DNA from: Notamacropus eugenii
Lineage: Eukaryota; Chordata; Mammalia; Diprotodontia; Macropodidae
Assembly (NCBI RefSeq): GCF_028372415.1
Contig: NC_092879.1
Coordinates: 68,948,800-69,012,799, forward strand
Direction: 5' to 3'
Length of the DNA: 64,000 bases
Below the pieces are notes generated by a model. That model saw nothing but the letters and a program-made list of their open reading frames with translations, did no database searches and was not told the DNA's origin. A program made the translations under genes and the position numbers. Position 1 is the stretch's first letter. Each line of letters starts with the position of its first letter. Below are positions 22,166-32,110 of this stretch, in pieces.

Positions 22166-23573
22166 AATAAATCATCAAAGTATTTAAATAAATAGTTCTC
22201 AAAAAAAGGAATTGCCAACTAGTGGTAATCATTACAAATACAAATCAAAAGAAACCCAAGATGCCAGTTTACATCCCAGATTGTTCAAATCATGGACTGC
22301 TTTTGAAAATCAAATCAGAGAATCCTCTTTCATGGAAGGGTGGCTGGGCCATCTTGCAGGAACCCAACCTAGTCGATACCTCGAGGTTGTGTGTAGTAAA
22401 GTACATGATGAAGGGCCAACTGGAACCCAGTCCCCTCTCCCTCCTGCCATTCCTGGGCCTCTATTCCAGTGCCACCACACCACTGTCTTTATAATGTTAT
22501 CATGACTGCTGCCATTACTGAATTCCAGGTAAGTGTTATTTAAAGAAACACCTTTACTCAGGGAAACCTGTTATTTTAACACAAAAGAAAATACTGTATG
22601 GTCCTCTCAGTACAGGGCCCATACTAGGGCCTCTGGAAATGTTGCAATGGAGAGCAGGTTCCCAGGGTGGACTTGCCTGCCCACTGTCCTAAATAACCCC
22701 TTTGTTTTAAAAAGTGAAAAAATACATAATCTTTTTCTATCGTAAAAAAGGAAAGCACATAGCAATACAAGTGGAAAGAATGACAACCACAAACAATCAA
22801 AAATGAACAATGCAAAAATTACTGAACAAAGAAAGCATACACAGACACTCCCCCACACACACACTCCTTTGCAGGGTGGGGGTCCATGGGTGTGAAACAT
22901 TGCATACAATATGAGAATTTTTCAATGCATTGATTAGTTTCACTATTTGTTTCTTTTCCTATGAAAGAAGAGAAATACAAGGAGAAACTTCAGGGATATA
23001 AAAAACAATAATGTCAATAAAAATTCATTTTTACAAAGGAAAGTATGAAAGACAGCAAAAGTTAAATTTCCACAGTAAGTTACTGTTAATTGGTGAAGTC
23101 ATTGAGAGAAAGTTAGAAAATAAGAAGGCCAGCAGACTGTAGGTGGACTCAACTGTAAAAACATGCTTGACACTAATAAGTTATCAAGGAAAATTTATTG
23201 CAGCAGAGTCCAGAGGAATTGAACAGTTTGGCCAAAGCGAGCCCCACCCTCTTTTCAGGAGGAGGGAGCCCTGAGTACAGAAGTGAGATGAGCTATATAC
23301 CATCAGTTCAAGACAAATCCTCCCAAGAGGAGATGGATTAGTCCATCCTCCATTAGGTCACTATCTTCTCTACATGCACATTATGTAAACCCCCCCTTAG
23401 TATGATTTCCCTCTCCCAAACATGCTTTAACATAGGACCCATGATCAGAAAATAGAGGGATAATTTTATGCAGGGTGTGTCTGCTTATATGCATGAGGTT
23501 CAGTAAGCAAGCACAGTGTAGAAAAGCCTTCTCCAGGTAACTCTGGGTCATTTTTTTTTTTTTTTTGGCTAGT
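22166..23573. other. Unclassified sequence
   Basis: 1.4 kb without a recognised gene. It contains a short AC-rich stretch (22838-22864), a C7 run near 23391 and a T16 run (23551-23566). Confidence 0.5.
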
Positions 23574-23852
23574 TCAAGCTAGCTGAAGATGTGTTTCCTT
23601 TATCAAAAACTTTGTAACTTTCTGAAGGTCACTGCGTATCTTTTGATTGACTGAGTCCACCTGCAGTCTTCTGGCCTTCCTCCTATGTAACTTCTCATTG
23701 ATTTCATCAATCAACAATAACTTCTTGTGGAAACTTAACATTTGCTGTCTCTCACACAACCAGTCTTTCTTACCAGAGCAACAAGTGAAAAGAGGTATCC
23801 CCCACTTCTTGATTCTATCTAGCCCCAGGCGGATAATTTGCAAAAGATTCAT
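23574..23852 (-). other. 92-codon open frame of unknown origin
   Basis: An ATG-started frame on the minus strand reads without a stop for 92 residues. It is rich in K, R, L and Q, and the C-terminal half (for example LLLIDEINEKLHRRKARRL) looks helical. I do not recognise a family. Part of the underlying DNA (23768-23820) is a dispersed repeat shared with 20556-20606, where the frame is broken. The likeliest reading is a remnant of an unidentified transposable element or retrocopy. A real small gene is less likely. Confidence 0.2.
23768..23820. repeat. Dispersed unclassified repeat, copy 2
   Basis: 'gtctttcttaccagagcaac' and 'aaaagaggtatcccccactt' match the copy at 20556-20606 with a handful of differences. 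Confidence 0.55.
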
Positions 23853-23895
23853 TAACTTTATATTATGTAGGGTTTATATAACCATTTGTCAAAGT

Positions 23896-24180
23896 CAAAC
23901 AGTAAGCATTTAATAAGCACCTTCTATGTGCCAAACACAGCATATGAAATCCTGGGAATATAAGGAATGGCAAAAGACAATCCCTGATCTCAAGGAGATC
24001 ACAGTCTAATTGGGGAGACAACAGTAACCACCACAATAATAGTTAACATTTTTACAATGCTTACTAGTTGCCAGTGCTTTTTACAAATACTTTTTTCACT
24101 TGATAAACAAGATATATGCAACAGAAATTGGAAATAATCAGGAGGGAAAGCAGTAGCCTTAAGGGGATCAAGAAAGGCTT
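23896..24180 (-). mobile_element. L2 3' region, antisense, with inserted MIR piece
   Basis: It starts 'gtaagcatttaataagcacc', then 'gatctcaaggagatcacag', and ends near 'agaaaggcttctagtagtc', the antisense L2 order. A MIR-like piece at about 24030-24105 ('taatagttaacatttttac') interrupts it. Confidence 0.7.
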
Positions 24181-24585
24181 CTAGTAGTCACTGTTTACTT
24201 CTGAATTAAATGTCTCTATTAATTAATGCATTTATTTAATTGCAGAAGCATTTGTTTCCAGAAAAATATGCTAATTTCCTGTAAAATAAAATTAACCCCA
24301 GGATGTTCATCTATATGTTCACCTACTTAGATGCAAATTGAACTTGAATCTTTGTATGTTCCACTAAGAATTTCTGCAAAACTTGCAGGTACAGGACATA
24401 AACTCTTCTAACGCCCTTAGCAAATCCCAGTGGAGACAACAAAGTCTGGTTTTTGCACTTCCAACTAAAACTCCAATCATGTGAAAAAGCATACTAGGCT
24501 TACGATAATAGCACACGTTTCTGTATAGGGCCTTAAGACTGCTACGTTCTACGGGTCATTTCAGTTCATCTAAAAGGAGTCCATG
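24181..24585. other. Unclassified AT-rich sequence
   Basis: No gene or repeat recognised upstream of the next SINE. Confidence 0.5.
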
Positions 24586-24720
24586 AGTGCAATTTTGGAG
24601 GGTGCATAGAAGAGGTCAGAGGTCCTGGGTTCAAATCCCACCTTCATCGCTTCCTGTCTCTGTGAATTGCGGAAGGTTATTCTCTGACCTTCAGTTTTTC
24701 AGCTTTGTAAAAAGACAGAG
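24586..24720 (+). repeat. MIR/THER1 SINE
   Basis: 'cctgggttcaaatcccacct' is a well-kept B-box side, followed by 'gaattgcggaaggttattc' and a 'ttgtaaaaagacagagc' core end. It lies about 330 bases before the THOC3-like start codon. Confidence 0.65.
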
Positions 24721-24735
24721 CTTGGAACATGTAGA

Positions 24736-24889
24736 TATAAAACCATCCGACCTGGACTGGAATATGTCACTTCCGGTACCATGTAACTTTCAAAGATCTT
24801 TGAACTGCTTTTCTCATACGTGAAATGCCTATAAGTGCTGGCGCACTTTTTTCAACTCCCCCTCCCAACACTGCATATAGTTCCACGTG
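24736..24889 (+). promoter_or_regulatory. Promoter-like motif cluster before THOC3-like gene
   Basis: Three motifs lie within 310 bases of the start codon: TATAAAA (24736-24742), the ETS/GABP-type ACTTCCGG (24769-24776) and the E-box CACGTG (24884-24889). Each is short and could occur by chance. ETS plus E-box elements are common in housekeeping and testis promoters, so they would suit a transcribed retrogene. No transcription data are visible from sequence alone. Confidence 0.25.
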
Positions 24890-25046
24890 CCCCTGAAGTT
24901 GTGGAGCCTGCCCCTCCAACTGCGCCTTCTCTCCTCCCCAATTTCCTCAAGCATCCAACTCCCGCTTGCTCCACCTTCTTCACTTGTGCCTGTGCCTGCA
25001 CCAGCACCCTCCTTCTATCCCAAAAGTAAGGACTCTTTTTTACATC

Positions 25047-26051
25047 ATGACTTTAGCTGGTTGGGGAAGAGATGGACCCTCGGCCTATGTGTCTGAGATG
25101 CGGGAGCAGTTTCAGGGCCATGGCAAGACAGGGGAGTACCAGGCACACACGGCCAAGGTATCCTCGGTCGCCTGGAGCTGTGATGGGGCTCGGCTGGCAT
25201 CGGGCTCCCTCGATAGGACGGCCAACGTCTTCCTCCTGGAGCAAAACTGCCTGATGAAGGAATTCACCTACCATGGCCATGCAAACTGTATTGAGAAGCT
25301 ATGCTGGCACCCCAGCAACCCGTACCTCTTCGTTACGGCCTCAGGGGACAGGAGCATTCGCATTTGGGATGTGCGCAAAAGGAAGTGTGTGGGCACCACC
25401 AGAACCAAAGGGGAGAATACGAACATTTGTTGGAGTCCTGATGGCCGCGCCATTGCAGTGGGGAACAGAAGAGGTCTAGTCACCTTCGTCGATGCTCGCA
25501 CTCACCGGACCACGGCAGAGGAGAACTTTAAGCAAGGGGTCAATGAGATAGCCTGGAATAATGATAACACGCAGTTCTTCCTTACCAATGACAACGGGTG
25601 GATCAGTATTCTCAGTTACCCGGACTTACAGCCTGTGCAGTCACTCAATGCCCATTCTTCTAACTGCATCAGCATCAAGTTTGATCCAACAGGCACGTAT
25701 TTTGCCACGGGAAGTGCCGATTCCTTGGTGAGCCTTTGGGATCTTAATGAGTTGGTGTGTGTGAGGTGCCTCTCCAGGCTGGATTGGCCTGTGACAGCCC
25801 TCAGTTTCAGCCATGATGGGAAAATGATTGCATCTGCATCTGAGGATCATTTCATCGATATTGCTGAAGTGGAGACAGGAGACAGAATTTGGGAGATACA
25901 GGGTCAGTCTCCAACTTTGACTGTGGCCTGGCATCCCAAATTGCCACTGCTAGCTTTTTCCTGTGACGACAAAAAAGATCAACTAGAAGTTCATGGGGAA
26001 GCGGGAACTGTGAAACTGTTTGGCTTTCCTCTTGGCTCAAAAGGAAATTAA
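25047..26051 (+). CDS. THOC3-like WD40 protein, intronless retrogene with intact frame
   Basis: 334 codons, ATG at 25047, stop TAA at 26049-26051. THOC3 (TEX1) is a WD40 subunit of the nuclear THO complex, which joins TREX and couples transcription to mRNA export. Seen here: about seven WD40-type blades at roughly residues 34-65, 76-109, 119-150, 163-190, 201-233, 243-274 and 287-326. There is a GH at 77-78 and WD dipeptides at 107-108 and 231-232. THOC3 signatures include SVAWSCDG, LCWHPSNP, RLDWPV, SEDHFIDIAEVETGD and GTVKLFG. Human THOC3 is about 351 residues; this copy lacks most of its low-complexity N-terminus and adds a few residues at the end. The frame stays open upstream to 24966 but without an ATG, so 25047 is the first AUG; an A at -3 helps. 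The parent gene is multi-exon, so a single exon implies retroposition. From memory, identity to human is about 70% in the first half and 80% in the second. No poly(A) relic is seen, so the insertion is old. A pseudogene that escaped stops by chance remains possible. Confidence 0.8.
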   Translation: MTLAGWGRDGPSAYVSEMREQFQGHGKTGEYQAHTAKVSSVAWSCDGARLASGSLDRTANVFLLEQNCLMKEFTYHGHANCIEKLCWHPSNPYLFVTASGDRSIRIWDVRKRKCVGTTRTKGENTNICWSPDGRAIAVGNRRGLVTFVDARTHRTTAEENFKQGVNEIAWNNDNTQFFLTNDNGWISILSYPDLQPVQSLNAHSSNCISIKFDPTGTYFATGSADSLVSLWDLNELVCVRCLSRLDWPVTALSFSHDGKMIASASEDHFIDIAEVETGDRIWEIQGQSPTLTVAWHPKLPLLAFSCDDKKDQLEVHGEAGTVKLFGFPLGSKGN

Positions 26052-26195
26052 TGAGGATGTATGTGTAGAGGGAAGAAAGTTAAAGATTCAAATACAAATC
26101 TACTTCAAGTTTTATTCATCTGGATTGTTGGAGGTGCTTCCAAAAATGTTTTTCCTTCCTCTTATATCAATATTAATTGAAATGCTGTTTTTCTT
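26052..26195 (+). other. 3' flank of the THOC3-like gene
   Basis: AT-rich sequence with no AATAAA close to the stop and no poly(A) relic. A MIR-type fragment begins about 145 bases after the stop codon, so little parental 3' UTR can remain. Confidence 0.4.
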
Positions 26196-26300
26196 GGCCC
26201 TGGTTTGCTCATGTGTAAATTAAGAGGATTGGACTGGAGAGGCGATTTCTAAAGGTCCTTAAAAACTCTACTAGTCAAGAATTCCAAGATTAGAATTTTC
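26196..26300 (+). repeat. MIR/THER1 SINE tail
   Basis: 'gctcatgtgtaaattaagag', 'gattggactggagaggcga' and 'taaaggtccttaaaaactc' match the 3' half of THER1/MIR. Confidence 0.65.
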
Positions 26301-26447
26301 TGTTTTGTTGAAGCTTTCTTACCTATAAACTTGTGGTAGCATATTGGTACAAGAGAAGTGTTTTACTGTAGACATTAGTGTCCTTCCCTATACACTGGTA
26401 AGCACTTTATAAACTTTTGATGAAGTTAATGTCTTTGTTCTTTTGTT

Positions 26448-26451
<4 letters not shown>

Positions 26452-26500
<49 letters not shown>
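26452..26500 (+). repeat. (GT)n microsatellite
   Basis: 49 bases of uninterrupted GT. Valine/cysteine frames through it are artefacts. Confidence 0.98.
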
Positions 26501-26503
<3 letters not shown>

Positions 26504-26509
26504 AGTAAT

Positions 26510-26700
26510 GGTTTGAGAATCAGGATAGTGGAAAGAATGTTGGAATTAAGTAGCAGTATGTTTTTTTCAATCCCAGATCTGCTACTCATCACCTATATGA
26601 CTTTTATCTCTCTGGGTCTGTATCCTCATATGTAAAATGAGCAATTTTGGTTATAAATTATGCCCAAGGTCTCCTCCTGGGACAGATTCTATATTCTTTA
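26510..26700 (+). repeat. MIR/THER1 SINE
   Basis: 'gagaatcaggatagtggaaa' head, 'cccagatctgctactcatc' and 'tcctcatatgtaaaatgag' core end. Confidence 0.6.
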
Positions 26701-26831
26701 GGTTCTCTTGCAGCACAAATATTCAAGGAAAGCTTTACAGAAAACATAAGCATATTTTACCTTGGAAAACCAGCAAAAGGAATCTAATTATAGTGTTAGG
26801 ATAACAGATACATTAATTTCTTTGTTGACAT

Positions 26832-26922
26832 GGGTGTGTATATATATATATATATGTATATGTATGTATGTATGTATGTGTGTGTATGTATGTATATGTG
26901 TGTATATATGTATATATATATA
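26832..26922. repeat. (TA)n/(TATG)n microsatellite
   Basis: About 90 bases of mixed TA, TATG and TGTG units. Confidence 0.95.
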
Positions 26923-27404
26923 ATTCTCATAATAAGTATTCATTAAACCACATCAATAACATAATTTAGTCAGTCAGTCAACATCTACTGGCTGTTCCTG
27001 GGGTGTGAAACACCATCCTAGTAGCTGTGGGGAATTAAAAAGGAAGATAGGGACTTGATCCTTGTATGGGCATGTTTAGTGCCCTTCTAGCTAGAAAGGG
27101 TATCATCTGGAACTCCCATCACCCTCATCCTATAAAAAAGGGTTTGCAAGCCAGGATTTCATGGCATCCAGGATTGGCACTTGTCAGCACATGGAGAAGT
27201 ATTTGAGTTTTCAGGTAAGCCCATGACAGTGTTCCCTTTCTGTATAGTAGGTACAAGACATCCATTAAGGAAAAATAAGGTGAAGGTTTACACAGTCCAG
27301 AGGAAACACATTGCATGACCTCTTATTTTAACTGGTTTTGTCTATTCTGTGGTACAGCTTATAACCCCTGAAAATTCCAATCCAAACCAAAAAAAAAATG
27401 CAAT

Positions 27405-27720
27405 CCAGGCACTGTGCTAAGAGCTGGGGATACAAAAAGGGGCAAAGGACAGACTCTGCCCTCAAAGAGCTCACAATCTAAAGGGGAGACAATAAGTAAA
27501 CAAGTATGTGCAAATGATTTATAAGTCAGGACAGATAGGAAATGAGAGAGAACACACTAGAATTGAGAGTTGGGAAAGGCTTTTTGCAGAAGATGGGGGT
27601 TTAGTTGGAACCTAAAAGAAATCAGGGAAGTCAGGATGTGATAAGGAGAAAGGAGAACATTCCAGGGTTGCGGGACAGTCAGAGAAAATACCTGGAGCTG
27701 AGAGATGGAGTACCACAATC
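27405..27720 (-). mobile_element. L2 3' region, antisense
   Basis: 'ccaggcactgtgctaagagc', 'ccctcaaagagctcacaat', 'gaaaggctttttgcagaag' and 'aacattccagggttgcggg' run in the antisense L2 order. Confidence 0.85.
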
Positions 27721-29094
27721 ATAGTTTCCCCTAATACTTCACAGAAAAATGACATTTTTGTGCTTTGATTTTTCAGTCACAAAGGCCCTCCCTTCCACCA
27801 GCATGGCACATCCCTCCCTTCATTATTTAAGGAGAAGAGCCATAAAAACAAAGAAATGAAACTATATCTCTACTACTGAACCAACCAGAGCCCAGCACAG
27901 CTAACGTGGTCAGTCTGGGGAAAATCACCTGTTAGAGCAGTTAAAAATACCAAACTAGAGTGTGATCAATTTAATGACCAGGTCAAGAAAATTGTTTATA
28001 GTACAATGCCAAACAAACATAATGCTTCATGTGGTTTCAACTTTAATCCGGTGAACAAGGTTGGTAAATTTCACATAGATACATGGCAAACTTATAGATG
28101 AATTTAACATGTCAGGCTAATGGATGGGAAGGAAATGTACATATCCACCTAGTATTCCTTTCGGAAGAAAATCATTAAGGCTGTTCTGTTCCTCTGTGGA
28201 ATGTTAAGACAACATGCTTTTCATCAAAGCTTTTTTCAGAAGCTGTTCCAGGGCCCCATTACTTACATTTGACAATCTTCTCCTACCCTTGATTAGTACT
28301 GTAGCTTACCATTACTGACAATCTGCAGAATATCAGCAAATCTTCCTCAGAATGAAAATAATTCTTTGCAACCTGCAGGGTACTTCTTGTACTGTAACAC
28401 TGGTGATTAGATCTTTAAATGGGAGTTTGGGAAACCTAGGGGACCTTAGTGTTCAGCCAATAATTTGGACTAGAAATTAAGCTCCTCAGAAAATTCAAAG
28501 AGGGTAACTCCATCTGCTGATAAAAAGGTAGAATTGCGGCAGTCACTTAACTGTAATTATTTGCACTCTAAGCTCTCACAACTCCAAGACTTCCAACTGC
28601 ATTAGCAATTTATATACCCCGACGCAAGCAGAATCTGCTCTGTTATTTCTAGTCAGGCCACTAACCACGCTTAAAGGGTACTTCATGTTCACCTTTTTAA
28701 AATTTTGATAAATTTTTTAATCATATAAATTATACTGTAAATTCAGTAAGTGTCACCATTTCCTGTGTGTATAACATCCCTGGCCAGTTACCTCAGCAAG
28801 TTGGAATATGATTCTAATGAAGCCAAATTCATAGGTTCCAGCCCTAATGAATATAATGCTTTGTTTTGTTCCATGCTCAGAAAGCGCTACTAACCTCATC
28901 CAGCCACCACTTTGCAAATAGAAGCCATTACTCATGAAAGGGCACTGCCTCCTCTAGCAGGTAGTGAGAGCCAGGAGTGGACAAAAACCTCAAATCACAC
29001 ACCTTTCATATGGTGGTAGCTCCATCATTATACACAAAGGACAGGAAAGGGGTATTTTCAATTCAATAAGCATTTTTAAAAATTACGTACTTAC
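27721..29094. other. Unclassified sequence
   Basis: 1.4 kb of AT-rich DNA without a recognised gene or repeat. The part around 28500-28690 looks less decayed (CpGs retained). Confidence 0.5.
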
Positions 29095-29903
29095 TCCCAT
29101 ACTTGCATGGTCATCACTGTATTGCTTCCTAATCAGCCTCCCTGCGTCAAACCTCAGCACATTCTAATACAGGAGTTCTTAACATTGTGTGTGTCATAGA
29201 TCCCTTTGGCAAATTGGTAAAGCCTCTGGACCCCTTCCCGGGGTAATATGTTTAAATGTATAAAGTTAAATATGCAGGATTACAAAGGAAACCAATTTTA
29301 CTGGAATACAGTTATTGAAATGTGTGAAAAACAAGTTCCCAGACTCCAGGTGAAGAACCCCTGGTCCAATCCACCCACCACACAGCTGCCAAAGTGATTT
29401 ACCTAAAGCACAGATCTAGTCACATCACTCTCCTATTCAGCTAACTCCAGTGGCTCCCCACTGTATCTGGAATCAAATAAAAACTCCTTTGTTTGACATT
29501 TTTAAAACCCTTCACAACCTGAGTCCAGCCTCCCTCAAAGTCTGGACTCCAACCACACTGGCCTTCTTGATGTACCTAACAAAATACTCTATTACAGCTA
29601 TCTGCACTTTTGCTTTCTCTCAGGCCTGGACTAGCTCTATTCCTTCATTTTCATCTCTTAGAATCCCTTCATTGCTTCAAGATTTAGCTCAGACATTACC
29701 TTATATATGAAGCCTTTCTTGATTCCCAAGAGTCTGCTGTCATCTCTTCAAAGATTACCTTGCATTTATTTTGAAAATCCTGGTTTTACTTATTCATGTA
29801 CATATCTCCACTGCTAGAGAATAAGTTCCTTGAATGCAAGGACTGTTTCATTTTTGTCTTTGTGCTTAATAAACACTAACTGAATGATGGATTGATTGCA
29901 AGG
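29095..29903 (+). mobile_element. L2 LINE split by a hAT element
   Basis: Left part (29095-29169): 'tcctaatcagcctccctgc'. Right part (29364-29903): 'cagtggctccccactgtat', 'ttcacaacctgagtccagc', 'gaatgcaaggactgtttca' and an end with 'ttaataaacactaactga'. Together they give a continuous L2 3' half. The hAT at 29170-29363 sits in the middle. Confidence 0.8.
29170..29363. mobile_element. hAT-like miniature element inside L2
   Basis: The ends 'caggagttcttaacattgtg' and 'gtgaagaacccctg' are inverted copies. The flanks TTCTAATA and GTCCAATC match at 5 of 8 positions, as expected for an old target duplication. No coding capacity. The family resembles the elements at 36783-36960 and 56834-57057. Confidence 0.75.
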
Positions 29904-30475
29904 CACTACATTAAGGAATGGGAAGACAGACAAAACTGAAAATCACTGACAAAATCGTAACTAGCAATTTTGGCACCAGATTTCACAGAAGCCACTGGGG
30001 CTAAACACTATGAAATAATCCTTTAAATTAACTTTTTAGGACAAATTTAGTTTAGGGAGTACCCCAGGATGCCAGTCCATACTAGCAGGCCTTGCAATGA
30101 CCTGGGGTTTTCACTAATGGGCACTGGTATCCTGAGGAAAGAATCTTTCCTTTTTATCTAATTACTAACTAGGCACTAATTTCTGCTGATTTTACTACTG
30201 TTGCAATGTAAGCTTACCAGAACCCTCTAAATTTCTTTTTTTCAAGTAACAAGCATTTTCTCTCTACTCACCTCCAAAAACAAAACAAAAAGCCTTGTAA
30301 CAAATATGCATAATCAAGCAAAACAAATTTCTTCATTGACCAAACCCCAAAATAAATCTGTATATTTGCTCCATCACTTCTCTGTCTCGAGGCAGCTAGC
30401 ATTCTTCTTCAGCTGGTCTCTGGAATCATGGATAGTAACAATGCCGAGTAGAAACATTACCAAAGCCATCCATTT
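29904..30475. other. Unclassified sequence
   Basis: No gene or repeat recognised. Confidence 0.5.
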
Positions 30476-30825
30476 TTTAATATAAATTAAACTGGGAGAC
30501 CCCTATGAACTGATGCAGAGTGAAGTGAATAGAATTGGAAAAACAATTTATACGAAGACAATGGCATTATAAAGAAAAATAACTTTGAAAGACTTCAGAC
30601 CTCTGATCGATGCCGTGACCAACCACAGTTCCAGAGGGCTGATTATGACAAGTGTTGACCACCTCCTGACTAAAAATAAATAAGGCATAAATTTAGGGAC
30701 AAAATGGATGTGGGAATTTGTTTCTCTTGACCATGTATATTTGTTATGAGGGTTTTATTTTCATTTTCTTGATTATTCAATTGGAGGGGGAAATAAAAGC
30801 TTACTCAAAACAGAAGTATGAGTTT
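30476..30825 (+). mobile_element. L1 3' end fragment
   Basis: 'gaactgatgcagagtgaagt' corresponds to the end of L1 ORF2. 'cgtgaccaaccacagttcca', 'gggaatttgtttctcttga' and a G-rich stretch follow, the marsupial L1 3' UTR. Truncated at the 5' side. Confidence 0.75.
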
Positions 30826-30877
30826 GGGGAAAGAGAAAATGAAATTTTTTTCTAGACAAAAATCAAGTAGTTCATTT

Positions 30878-31185
30878 TTCCAACAAGGTTCTTAACATAT
30901 ATAACATTCTCCTGGTTCTGCTCACTTCCCTTTCCATCAATTGATGCAAATCTTCCCAAGTTTTTCTGAAACCATCCCCCCCTCATCATTTCTTACAGCT
31001 CAATAGTATTCCATCATACTCATATACCATAACTTGTTTAGCCATTCCCCAATTGATGGGTATCACCCCTCCAGTTTCCAGTTCTTTGCCACCATGAAAA
31101 GCTAATACGGGTTCTTTTCATCTTTCTTTCATCCTTTTGGGGTATAGGCCTACCAGTGATGTCACTTTCCTGAATGACCATGTTG
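30878..31185 (-). mobile_element. L1 ORF2 C-terminal fragment, antisense
   Basis: On the minus strand it reads an L1 ORF2 end, including INWGMAKQVMVYEYDGILL-like sequence. On the plus strand this appears as 'catacttgtttagccattcc'-type blocks at about 30990-31080. Broken and noncoding. Confidence 0.7.
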
Positions 31186-31240
31186 ACAAAAACGGAAAAT
31201 GACAAATGTGGGAAAACAGGCACATTATGCTACCCTTCTC
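31186..31240 (+). mobile_element. Short sense L1 ORF2 piece
   Basis: 'aaatgtgggaaaacaggcac' matches the L1 ORF2 segment just upstream of the block at 30878-31185, but in the opposite direction. An inverted arrangement such as twin priming would explain it. Confidence 0.45.
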
Positions 31241-31261
31241 TGGGTCCCCCTTAAGAAGTTC

Positions 31262-31390
31262 TCATTCAGTGTAAAACATGCACAAGGTTATTTGAGGAAG
31301 GAGAGCCCATTGACATTGGAAGGAGAAGGAAGAAATCAGGGAAGACTTGGAAGAAACAGCACCTGAGCTTAACCTTGAAAATAAATTTAA
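31262..31390 (-). repeat. L2 fragment, antisense
   Basis: 'agaaatcagggaagacttgg' and 'cacctgagcttaaccttgaa' match antisense L2. Confidence 0.5.
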
Positions 31391-31794
31391 ATAAAAATGA
31401 AAACAAAATGAATTCACAAGAGTAGGAACAAATTGTAGAGATATTCTGTGGAGGCAATAAACTGACCCAGAGCTAAATAGGAGGGGGACTATGGTATGAT
31501 TTGCCTTTAAGAAACTGCACATCTCTTTTCCTAACCCTAACCTCCCTGAAACAAAGCCTAATTTAACACTAATGTCTTCCAGTAATACTGTGTATCTCTC
31601 GAGGCTCCTTCCAGTTCTAAAATCTAGGATCCAATAATTTTAAGGCATGGAATACTACAATCATCAAAAGAAATGGCCTTAAGTAAAGGAGAACTGCATG
31701 ACAGTCACAAACAACCTGTAAAACATTACTAACAAGGAATCGGGCAAGAAAAGCAAAGGATATCAGACAAAGTGAGCAGCAAAAAAGGTCAGTC

Positions 31795-32110
31795 AAGAGT
31801 TATTTGTTAAGCACTTACTTTGTACCAGGCACTGTGCATAGTCCTGGGGATACAAAGAAAGACAAAAAAAATGTCTGCCCTCAGGAAGCTTACATTCTTA
31901 TGGGAGAAATAATATGTGAACCAAGAGGTATATACAAGATGCACAAAAAGTAAATGAAAAGTAACCTTAGAGGGGAAGGATATAGCATCTGAGGCAGGAG
32001 ATTCAAGAAAGTTCTCCTGCAAAAGATGACATCTGAACCAAGTCTTGAAGGAAGTTGGGAAAGGTGAGTCAGCTACATAGGGAGAAAGGGGGCTAACTGA
32101 TGGACAATCC
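31795..32110 (-). mobile_element. L2 3' region, antisense
   Basis: 'taccaggcactgtgcatagt', 'gccctcaggaagcttacatt', 'gacatctgaaccaagtcttg'. Clear L2 order. Confidence 0.85.

Noticed and set aside
24586..24660. Possible tRNA gene
   Set aside because: The B-box-like 'ggttcaaatccc' belongs to a CORE-SINE head. No cloverleaf with acceptor pairing can be drawn, and the CORE follows.
24966..25046. Upstream 27-codon extension of the THOC3-like frame
   Set aside because: It starts at TTG, not ATG, and its Leu/His/Cys-rich sequence does not resemble the THOC3 N-terminus. The first in-frame ATG is at 25047.
25023..25072. Splice-like AAAGTAAGG and TTTAG near the retrogene start
   Set aside because: The two signals enclose only about 40 bases, too short for a mammalian intron. 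Use of the donor with a distant acceptor would remove the coding start.
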